Source of the DNA: Ascarosepion bandense
Taxonomy: Eukaryota; Mollusca; Cephalopoda; Sepiida; Sepiidae
DNA length: 64,000 nt
Direction of reading: 5' to 3'
Assembly: GCA_037127315.1 (NCBI GenBank)
Contig: JBBBDQ010001452.1
Location: forward strand, 873,501-937,500
Under the pieces are notes generated by a model that saw nothing but the letters and a program-made list of their open reading frames with translations, searched no databases and was not told the DNA's origin. Below, piece after piece: positions 56,725-64,000 of this stretch; positions within the stretch are counted from its first letter, which is position 1, and every line of letters starts with the position of its first letter. Made by a program: the position numbers and the translations under genes.

Positions 56725-56896
56725 TGATGAAGAACACTTTTCGCCAAAGTACCTCTCTACGGCAATGAACTTCTGTTGCTGTTCAACATGTTTCTTCTGT
56801 GCCTCTTGCTTGTATAGCCACCCACCGCGCACAAATTTCAAGATACTCTAAGTCATCATGAACGATGGCGTATTAAGAACCATATCTGATGCTTAC
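56725..56896. repeat. 172-bp direct duplication, copy 1
   Basis: I read it as identical to 58877-59048. On the minus strand it contributes part of a 91-residue frame in copy 2 with no recognised match. Confidence 0.85.
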
Positions 56897-57344
56897 GATT
56901 GACGCCACTTACGTTAACTACGTTTGTTTTGTTCTCTAATGAGATAATCGTCGAGTAGAGAGTCCTTACGTCTGACCTCGTTGCTTCCTGCCATTCGACT
57001 GAACGATGATTTGCCGCGTATATATATATATACGCACCTATAGACAGTAATGGTTATGTCCCAATCCTTATATAATACGTTGGATTCTACTTTGAGTGGT
57101 GTGTTCTTAATTGTTATTTACTAGAAATGGACGTAGGAGATCTGTATTAAGTTACAGTTTGCGAATCTTTTTTTTATCTGACAACTCGACGCTAGTTATA
57201 ATTTCTTTTTCAGTGGTACTTTTTGCAACTGGGTGTTTAAGGAAAAAAGAAAAAATGTTTTTCTGAAGTGACAACTCTTGCACTTATGGCGGAGTACTCG
57301 CAAAAGTCTCCTGTACTGTTTACATCAGTATGAGGTGGCAATAG
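56897..57344. other. Unassigned sequence
   Basis: No gene or family was recognised. A short (TA)n lies at 57019-57032. Confidence 0.4.
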
Positions 57345-58585
57345 ACCGAAAATGAAAGATGAAGTATATTATGCTTCAATTAAAGAGAAGTATGTGAAAG
57401 TCATCATCCGGATTCTGATGAACAGAGCACGCACCCCAGAGACAGGACAAGAACAATGCGGATTCGTTAAAGATACCGGAACGAGGAATGCGATATTCAT
57501 GTTCAGAATGCTATCCGAACGGAGCAATACAAATGCAAAAGGATCGCTATCTCTGCTTTATAGACTACGCAAAGACATTTGACAAAGTACGACACAGGGA
57601 CTTGATAGAGATGCTTGACAACCTCGACATTTTCGGAAAAGACGTTACGATAATCAAGAACCTATATTGGCAGGAAACCGCTAGTGTACGGATAGGTGAA
57701 CTCAGCAGTTATACAAAATAGAAAGGGGCGTAAGACAAGGATGTGTTTTCTCACTGGATTATTTCAAACTGTACAGCGAAGCAATTCTGAAAGAAATAAA
57801 AGCCTTGCCAGGATTCGTCATTAGCGGCCATAATCTCATGACACAGTGCTGATAGCAGACACGGAAAGGAAAATGCAGGACCTTCTACATAAGTTAGCAA
57901 AAGAAAGTGAAAAGAAAAGATTGAGCATAAAACTCAAGAAAACTGAATGTTTGGTCATCAACAAAAACAGGAGCCCAATATGTCAACTGTAAGTTGGAGA
58001 AACTAAAATAAAACAAGTAAAAAATTTCAAATACCTGGGAAGTGTTTTGACAGAGGCTTTGCCATGGCCAAAGACGCATTTCAGAAGCTAACCAGAGTAC
58101 TGAAAGACAGGAAAATCTAATTAGAAACAAAGAAAAGAGTGCTGGGTTACTACGTGATATCTGTCCTCCTGGATGAAAGTGAATGCTGGACGATCTCATC
58201 AGAGATGAAGGAGAGGCTTGAGGCAGCAGAAGGATGCTGAAGATACCATGGACAGAGCACGTGAGCAACGGTGAGGTGTTGGAGAGGCTGCAAACGAGAA
58301 GACAACTGATAATAAATATCAGGAAGAGACAAATGAGGTTCCTGGGAGACGTAATGAGGAAGGAGGGCCTGGAGAACTTGATACTCACAGGTCGGATAAA
58401 TGGAATAAGAGACAGGGGAAAGCATCGCAAGACGTACTTGTTAGGTCTGAGCAAATAGTTGACGGATTGGGGCTTGGAAGAGATACCAAGAGAAAAATAA
58501 CTGAGAGCGACAAGAGACAGAGGCAAGTGGAAGTCCATGATCGCCTACGTCCTGATGAGACACAGCACATGAAGAAGAAGATGAG
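57345..58585 (+). pseudogene. RTE LINE, RT to 3' end, frameshifted
   Basis: Longer at the 5' side than 52293-53369. It includes early RT sequence (IIRILMNRARTPETGQEQCG, then DTGTRNAIFMFRML) and FIDYAKTFDKVRHRDLIEML in another frame, then IKNLYWQETASVRI, a degenerate YADD region near 57840 and the C-terminal motifs ([29 protein letters not shown]). At least three frame changes. Ends in GAAGAAGAAGAT. Confidence 0.9.
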
Positions 58586-58876
58586 AAATTCATTTGTGGC
58601 AATGAACTGCTGACCTTTCCAGCATTTTTAAATTGAGGACTATCTTCCTTCTAACAACTGGCGTGAAAACTAGGAAGATTGTTGGTGTTAAGGAGACTTT
58701 TGGGTGTTGTGAAAAGTCTAAAAATAAGCCACAAAGTGATTGCAAAGAGGAGTCATGCTATGTCGGAGATCCTGTTGTCTTCTGAGGACGAAGCCAAGGA
58801 GTTGGCAGGTGCTATCATGACAACGAAAGCACTTCGATTTCAGAGTGAATAAATGTGTACCCGATTTATTCACTAT

Positions 58877-59048
58877 TGATGAAGAACACTTTTCGCCAAA
58901 GTACCTCTCTACGGCAATGAACTTCTGTTGCTGTTCAACATGTTTCTTCTGTGCCTCTTGCTTGTATAGCCACCCACCGCGCACAAATTTCAAGATACTC
59001 TAAGTCATCATGAACGATGGCGTATTAAGAACCATATCTGATGCTTAC
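58877..59048. repeat. 172-bp direct duplication, copy 2
   Basis: Matches 56725-56896 without a difference that I could see. The flanks differ on both sides. A short TATATATA follows. Confidence 0.85.
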
Positions 59049-59908
59049 TATATATATCACTAATGTGTACCCATTTATTCACTAGTACTAGTGAATAAAT
59101 GGGTACCCGAAAAACGCGCATTACGTTGCATGGGGTGCAACGTTTATGGTTACCAAAAAATCTCTCCTAGTTACTAGTAATTGACCCAATTCATCCACTG
59201 GATCGCGATGTGACACAAGGTCAGTTTTTAACGCGGGGATCCCGAGCGCGAACGTTCAGGTCATTGTTCAAAGATTACCCAGCCGCCGCCTATGCGTTAA
59301 CTGGGTACTAAGCTTGTCTTAGCTTGTCTTAGCGGGTCATAGCTTGTCAAAACTGGTTATTGCTATAAGATTACTGATTAAAAGGAGCAGTTTAAGCGGA
59401 CATTTGAGAAAGATAACGGTTAACTGTAAACATGAACTAATTAAGATTCCAATGATAAGAGAAGCATCCTCATGGGAATCGGTTCCACAAGACAATGATT
59501 CGTGGGAAGAATTTTGCGCGAGTAGAACTTCGATCTCATTAATAGGGTACGGAGGGAAAAAGGTTTGTTGCAATGTATTTGGTATGATGAGTCCTGACCG
59601 CGAAGGTTAGGACTGGTGGAACTAAGGAATGCAGTTAATCTGAACAGTTTCTATGGAAATAGTAACAGAGTAGCCAGGGGTTGCAGGGTAGAAAATAATT
59701 CGTCACCCACAAAAACGAGGATAAGCTTTTAGAATTTATCGAGAGTGTCTACATATGACTTGCTTTCCCCAAACCGATATTATGAAGACAAAGCTAACTT
59801 ATCTCTAAGCAGTTGGTCAGACGCCTACCTCCCTATATATATATTGCAAATCTCCTAAGATACCACATGTTAGAAACCTAGGTCGCATAATAACTCTTTT
59901 ATATACGA

Positions 59909-59960
<52 letters not shown>
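59049..59960. other. Unassigned sequence
   Basis: It contains a short (TCTTAGCTTG) duplication near 59313-59332 and the start of a (TA)n tract at 59913. An 88-codon frame at 59344-59607 has no recognised match. Confidence 0.4.
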
Positions 59961-59961
<1 letters not shown>

Positions 59962-59968
<7 letters not shown>

Positions 59969-60122
59969 TCATCCTCATACAAGCCCGTTTCGCTGTATCA
60001 CAGCTCAACAGTGTGGCTAGACATATCCACTTGCTTCTGGCCGGGAGCGAAACTCGACCGATTTGGTGTCAGTCGGAGCCCCTACTCCCTAAGCCATGTG
60101 CCGATGGCTTAGGGAGTAGGGA
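59962..60122 (-). mobile_element. tRNA-headed SINE with hammerhead and snapback 5' end
   Basis: Minus sense: A-box-like GGCTTAGGGAGTAGG, B-box-like CGAGTTTCGCTCCC, spacer, hammerhead at 59968-60022, then (TA)n. The first 18 bases are duplicated in inverse orientation at the 5' edge (60080-60097 against 60104-60121, loop GTGCCG), a perfect palindrome. Confidence 0.75.
59968..60022 (-). ncRNA. Degenerate type I hammerhead
   Basis: Core CTGTTGA (A6 is T). Helix II perfect (GCTGT-GAT-ACAGC), GAA, helix III ACG/TGT around GGCT with A at the cleavage position. Helix I TGAGG/CCACA with one mismatch. The core change should abolish or strongly reduce cleavage. Confidence 0.68.
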
Positions 60123-60204
60123 AATTTTAACGTCTTGAATATAAGCAATGTATACAGACGCCAGTCACTGAGAAAACTCAATTCATTTCTGAAGAGTCAC
60201 GCAT

Positions 60205-60575
60205 TCCAATCTTTTCACCTTTCTTTTTTTTTCAATTGGAGTAGATAGACTAAACTATCGCCCGGTTCACACTCGACCCACGTCTATTGAATAGGTGAAG
60301 AGGCTCATCCCTTGTTCCCTGTTTAGGATGTGGTTTCCGGCTTTCTCCTTTCCAATCTTTTCACTTTTCTTTTTTTTTTCTTTCTTCAATTGGAGTATAT
60401 AGACTAAAATATCGCCCGGTTCATACTCCACCCACGTCTATTGAATAGGTGTTGAGGCTCATCCCTTTTCCCTGTTTAGGATGTGGTTTTCGGCTTTCTC
60501 TTTTCTAATCTTTTCACTCTTACGTAGACCCCTGTACATCAGTGGTGTTACCGCCTTGCTCGGGGTGATATGGTA

Positions 60576-60595
<20 letters not shown>
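60205..60595 (+). repeat. LINE 3' UTR with a 146-bp tandem duplication and (A)n tail
   Basis: TCCAATCTTTTCAC starts at 60205 and again at 60351. The second copy runs into ACCCCTGTACATCAGTGG, CCTTGCTCGGGGTGATATG and an A-rich tail (AAAACAAAACAAAACA). A related 3' UTR lies at 62190-62375. Confidence 0.75.
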
Positions 60596-60605
<10 letters not shown>

Positions 60606-60606
<1 letters not shown>

Positions 60607-60607
60607 A

Positions 60608-60652
<45 letters not shown>
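60606..60652. repeat. (TA)n microsatellite
   Basis: TA run beside the next ribozyme-bearing segment. Confidence 0.95.
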
Positions 60653-60657
<5 letters not shown>

Positions 60658-60670
60658 TAAACGAGTTATT

Positions 60671-60711
60671 TCGCTACCTTGATTTACACCACGTGTGGTT
60701 TCTTCAGGCGA
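60671..60711 (-). ncRNA. Hammerhead with one core change, family H2
   Basis: Minus sense: helix I TCGC/GCGA, core CTGAAGA, helix II AACCA...TGGTG (loop CACG; A-G closing pair), then TAA where GAA is needed, helix III ATC-AA-GGT, A at the cleavage position. It differs from 60858-60898 by a matched change in helix I. Confidence 0.65.
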
Positions 60712-60857
60712 TTTTTAATAACTTATTAAAAATAAAGTTATTCAAAATCGTTATTAAATAACATTAAATAAAAACATAAATAATAACAAAATAAATAATA
60801 AAGTAATAACATAAATAAGTAATAACATTTAATATTATTAAATGCCGTTATTAAAAA

Positions 60858-60898
60858 TCACCTGAAGAAACCACTCATGGTGGAAACCAAGGTAGTGA
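60858..60898 (+). ncRNA. Compact hammerhead with full core, family H2
   Basis: Helix I TCAC (60858-60861)/GTGA (60895-60898). Core CTGAAGA 60862-60868. Helix II ACCA/TGGT at 60870-60873 and 60878-60881 inside an A-G pair, loop CTCA. GAA 60883-60885. Helix III ACC/GGT with a 2-nt AA loop (60886-60893). Cleavage A at 60894. All core bases are present, but the stems are minimal, as in many Penelope-associated hammerheads. Confidence 0.7.
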
Positions 60899-61020
60899 AA
60901 TCACCCGTTTAGAAATGAAAAATATTCAAAAGTTCTACAATATAATTGTATAGAACACTTTTCAATACAAATGATACTGGTCTAATCCTATTAGGACCAA
61001 AAACTAAGTATTAAACAATC

Positions 61021-61042
61021 AATATATATATATATATATATA
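61021..61042. repeat. (TA)n microsatellite
   Basis: Short TA run next to the left arm of the following inverted pair. Confidence 0.9.
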
Positions 61043-61067
61043 CACAAAGAATCTCAAGCTCGCCAAA

Positions 61068-61102
61068 ACCTACCGCGGTTTCACACTACGGCTCGTCAGG
61101 GC
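61068..61102 (-). ncRNA. Hammerhead-like motif, family H3, left arm
   Basis: Core CTGACGA, a poorly paired helix II (GCCGTAGTGT), GAA, helix III ACC-GC-GGT, A at the cleavage position, helix I GCC/GGT (one G-U). Confidence 0.55.
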
Positions 61103-61280
61103 AAAGGCAAAACCAAAGATAACCAAATAAATCGACAACCACCAAGACAAGAACTTGATACTCACAGGTCGGATAAATGGAATAAGAGACAGGGGAAAGT
61201 ATCGCAAGATGTTAACCAGAGTACTGAAAGACTTGTCTTGGTGGTTGTGTATTTATTTGGTTATCTTTGGTTTTGCCTTT

Positions 61281-61315
61281 GCCCTGACGAGCCGTCGTGT
61301 GAAACCGCGGTAGGT
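61281..61315 (+). ncRNA. Hammerhead-like motif, family H3, right arm
   Basis: Same as the left arm with one change in the helix II region (GCCGTCGTGT). Core CTGACGA 61284-61290, GAA 61301-61303, helix III 61304-61311, cleavage A 61312. Confidence 0.55.
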
Positions 61316-61335
61316 TTTGGCTAGCTTGAGATTCT

Positions 61336-61639
61336 TTGTGTATCTTTGCTCTACTTTTGCATTTCGTTTGTATTTTGCATTTCGTTTGTACTTTGTATCG
61401 AGCACTTTTTCTTTCTTTTTTTTGTGGTTGGTTCTGTTTGGGTTTTTTTTTCTTTACTGCGGAGTATCGTATGTCTTGTCTTTATTCCGCGGATTTCTTT
61501 TTTTTCCCCCCTCTTATCCAACGCCTTAGTGCGACGGATTGTAACGGAAGTAGGTTCTGTTTGTTAATGGTTTTTCTTAAAGTTTATCTTAGTATAAATT
61601 TAAAACTTAGATACTTGCAGAATTTATTTAGTTATTATT

Positions 61640-61703
<64 letters not shown>

Positions 61704-62189
61704 ATGAGAAGACGAGACTATATTTAATCTTCCGCATCAAGAAATAGGTCTGCTGTTATATTTTACGAGTGCTAAGCACGAGCCTCGACGCTTTACAGAG
61801 CAACTCAAGGCGGTCGCTAAGCCAATTCGCTGGCAACTGTATTCCCACGCTCTCAGTTTCGTTCACCAGAACAATGATGACAGTAGAATCTTAGGAGCTG
61901 TCTTAGTAAGACTGTCAAACGTCAACTGAGGTTAGAGGTGGAAACGATAGCTCAACTTATGAGCATCTTTTGAATACGAACCGCCAACGCGTGCAAAACA
62001 GTTTATTTGAAGGTGAGAAATGTTCCGCAGTCAATCACTACATGCAAAATTCGAAGAAATTCTTGTAATTCTTTTATCTGAGCTATCATGGCTTTCCATA
62101 ACTTCATATCCTTTTTAGTTCTAAGCAATACTTGTCACAGTCAATGTTTTGCCATGCATTTAAAGTTTTAATAGATAGGTAGATAGGTT
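61336..62189. other. Unassigned, with (TA)n at 61646-61701
   Basis: Low-complexity T-rich sequence up to 61520, a long (TA)n, then GC-normal sequence at 61700-62100 without a recognised gene. Confidence 0.45.
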
Positions 62190-62375
62190 CGCCTATCGTC
62201 TGGTTCACACTGTTCACCGATTCTTTAAACAGGATTGAAGCTTTATCTCTTTTTTCCTGTTTCTGATCGGGTTTCCGGTTCATTCTAAAGTCTTCTCATT
62301 CTCTTTCACTTCCGGTAGCCCATTGCGTTTTAGTGACCATATTGCCTTGCTTGAGGTGAATTGAATTAAAAAATA
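62190..62375 (+). repeat. LINE 3' UTR and tail
   Basis: TCTGGTTCACACTGTTCACC, GGGTTTCCGGTTCATTC, and a terminus ATTGCCTTGCTTGAGGTGAA with A-rich end match 60350-60595. Confidence 0.7.
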
Positions 62376-62394
62376 AAGAAAAGAAAGCTCGTTC

Positions 62395-62710
62395 GGTTGG
62401 TTACTTGCTGATTTTCTCGGCTACTTTTGCTGTCAATGTGCTTTGGGAGTGTTAAATTCTTTAACCCCTCTTTCCTCATTACGCATCACAGAAATTTCAA
62501 CTGTCGCCTTAGGAAAAGGGTCCTTTTCGTTCTCATTAAAAGAAATTCCTTACTGTTCAAATGTTGCGTCCATTGCATTCTCAGCATCTTCCAGTAGAAC
62601 CATTTCTCTCTTGACTCAAGTCTCTTTTTACAGCTGCGAGGAAACTGTTTATAATTGCTTACCATATTGGATGAGTAATACAGGTTGAGAATTCTTTTAT
62701 CCAAAATTCT
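62395..62710 (-). pseudogene. RTE LINE 3' fragment
   Basis: Minus strand with degenerate EKWFYWKMLRMQWTQHLNS and a shortened RRQLKFL stretch. Confidence 0.75.
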
Positions 62711-62774
62711 TCGAATTAGTAGTGCTTCGGTCTTCAGATGTTTTTCGGATTTTTGAATACAGCTTATTTAAATT

Positions 62775-63032
62775 GGGGAGCAGAGTTCGAATTCTAGTTG
62801 AATTCCAGTTGAATTTCTTTGCAAATACCCCTGGGAAAAATCTTATTCCGACTCTTCTATCCAGTTATGGGTTAAATAACAGAACAGATTGGATTGTATA
62901 GCCTTAACTGGCAACCAGTCTATCGCAGAAAGTAATGGCAAACTACTGCAAGGTAATCTTCTGCCCAGGCACTATTTCGAGACATGATCGCCCGAGCGTG
63001 TATCGCGTATGGCATTTAACTGACTGACTGAC
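62775..63032 (+). mobile_element. Family S SINE, 5' truncated
   Basis: It begins in the B-box region (GAGTTCGAATTCTAG), keeps the body and loses half of the 3' hairpin. Ends TTTAACTGACTGACTGAC. Confidence 0.8.
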
Positions 63033-63114
63033 TATCTAATTTGTATCTACCATCTACAAAATGAAGCAGCCTGGGAATGAAACACAACATAAACACGATA
63101 TCCGTTTAGATTTC

Positions 63115-63116
<2 letters not shown>

Positions 63117-63206
<90 letters not shown>
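63117..63206. repeat. (CA)n(TA)n microsatellite
   Basis: About 25 CA units pass into about 19 TA units. 63207-63440 right of it is unassigned. Confidence 0.97.
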
Positions 63207-63209
<3 letters not shown>

Positions 63210-63439
63210 TACTGTGCAAAAGTTAGAATAGCTAGCACTCAAATTTGTAGAGTTCTAGCTTTTTAACCCATAGGCGAGGAGAAGAAGAGATGTATTCATG
63301 ACTTTTTCTGAGAGAATTAGTGTGAAAATAAATGACCTGAATTCGGCCTGAATTTGAACCTTTGTACTCATGCTCCTTTTTTAGTATAGTATCCTTGATT
63401 TTGTTTTTGTAGTTTCAAAAAAGACACTACAAAAAAAAA

Positions 63440-64000
63440 CAAAAATTGACACAGTGCTGATTTCAGACACGGAAAAGAAATTACAAGACCTCCTACAAAA
63501 GGTAGCTGAAGAGACTGACAAGAAAGGACTACAAATAAACTGCAAGAAAACTGAATGCATGGTCATCAGCAAAAAGGGAAGCCCAAAATGCCAAATACAG
63601 GTGGCAAGTACAAAAATTGAAATACCTAGGAAGTGTTCCAACAGGAGATGGGAAAATGCGACTCAGAAATCCGAAGGCGAATTGGCATGGCGAAGAACGC
63701 GGTCCAGAAGCTAAGTAAAGTATTAAGTCACGGGAAAATTTCACTAGAAACAAAGAAGAAAGTACTGAATTGCTGTGATGTCAGTTCTTCAATTCGGCAG
63801 TGAATGTTGGACAATGTCATCGAAGATGAAGGAAAAACTTGAAGCAGCGGAAATGTGGTTCTACAGAAGGATGCTGCCGATAACATGGCCCGAGCATGTG
63901 AGCAATGATGAGGCTTTAGAAAGAATGGCAACGAAAATAAAATTAATACTGAGCATCAGGAAGAGAAAACTGAAGTTCCTGGGACATGCAATGAGGAATG
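63440..64000 (+). pseudogene. RTE LINE, continues beyond the window
   Basis: Starts abruptly just after the RT active site (DTVLISDTEKKLQDLLQKVA), then [18 protein letters not shown], later FYRRMLPITWPEHVSN and, at the window edge, [11 protein letters not shown]. At least two frame changes near 63620-63660 and 63770. The 3' end lies outside. Confidence 0.88.

Larger units (their letters stand above)
61050..61335. repeat. Inverted repeat (family H3) around a chimeric LINE snippet
   Basis: Arms at about 61050-61150 and 61230-61335 are inverse copies with few differences. The 80-bp centre is made of two RTE pieces that also occur at 58377-58436 and 58090-58110, in swapped order. Confidence 0.8.

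Noticed and set aside
61317..61704. Phe-rich frames of 70-122 residues that could mimic membrane proteins
   Set aside because: T-rich low-complexity sequence running into (TA)n; no conservation evidence.
61701..61740. TTGATGAGAAGACGAGACT next to a (TA)n as another hammerhead
   Set aside because: Helix II does not pair, the GAAA is absent (GAGA), and no helix III or helix I can be drawn.

Overview
This window looks like intergenic or intronic DNA of a large, repeat-rich animal genome. I could not support a single host protein-coding gene. Nearly every recognisable stretch is a transposon, a transposon fragment, a satellite or a microsatellite. The RTE-type and CR1/L2-like LINEs, a CsRn1-like Ty3/gypsy element, tRNA- and 5S-derived SINEs, Helitron-like ends and many (TA)n and (GATA)n tracts suggest a lophotrochozoan, probably a mollusc and possibly a cephalopod. 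That placement is inference, because no species-diagnostic gene is present.

Layout. Positions 1-16,690 are a mosaic of an AT-rich dispersed repeat, a tRNA-derived SINE (several copies, some as dimers with a palindromic mini-element between the halves), LINE 3' ends and microsatellites. Positions 16,690-25,680 hold about 5 kb of a degenerate 39-bp satellite in three blocks. The middle block is bracketed by inverted arms of about 1 kb (19,840-20,910 and 23,080-24,170), so the unit is a giant foldback with a satellite core. A CR1/L2-like LINE 3' half sits beside it. Positions 25,680-35,340 contain more of the AT-rich repeat, a foldback element, a Helitron-like insertion and a possible solo LTR with four stable hairpins. 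Positions 35,340-48,190 mix SINEs, LINE pieces, Helitron-like elements, 5S-derived sequences and tRNA-headed SINEs. Positions 48,189-51,821 are a 3'-truncated Ty3/gypsy element on the minus strand. Positions 52,313-64,000 contain four RTE LINE copies, Tc1/mariner-type MITEs, Helitron-like elements and a further group of ribozyme-bearing repeats.

The main discovery is a set of hammerhead self-cleaving ribozyme motifs in at least four unrelated-looking repeat types, generally next to (TA)n tracts. The best (47,493-47,547) folds by hand into a complete type I hammerhead with all three helices, an intact core and a GUC cleavage triplet, at the 3' end of a short tRNA-headed SINE. A second family (60,671-60,711 and 60,858-60,898) shows a compensatory base-pair change between its two copies. 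This architecture recalls retrozymes, schistosome Sm-alpha elements and the hammerheads of Penelope-like elements. Pol III-type boxes, a self-cleaving 3' end and a (TA)n junction would suit a small non-autonomous retroelement whose RNA trims itself. That mechanism is inference. All folds and alignments were done by eye.
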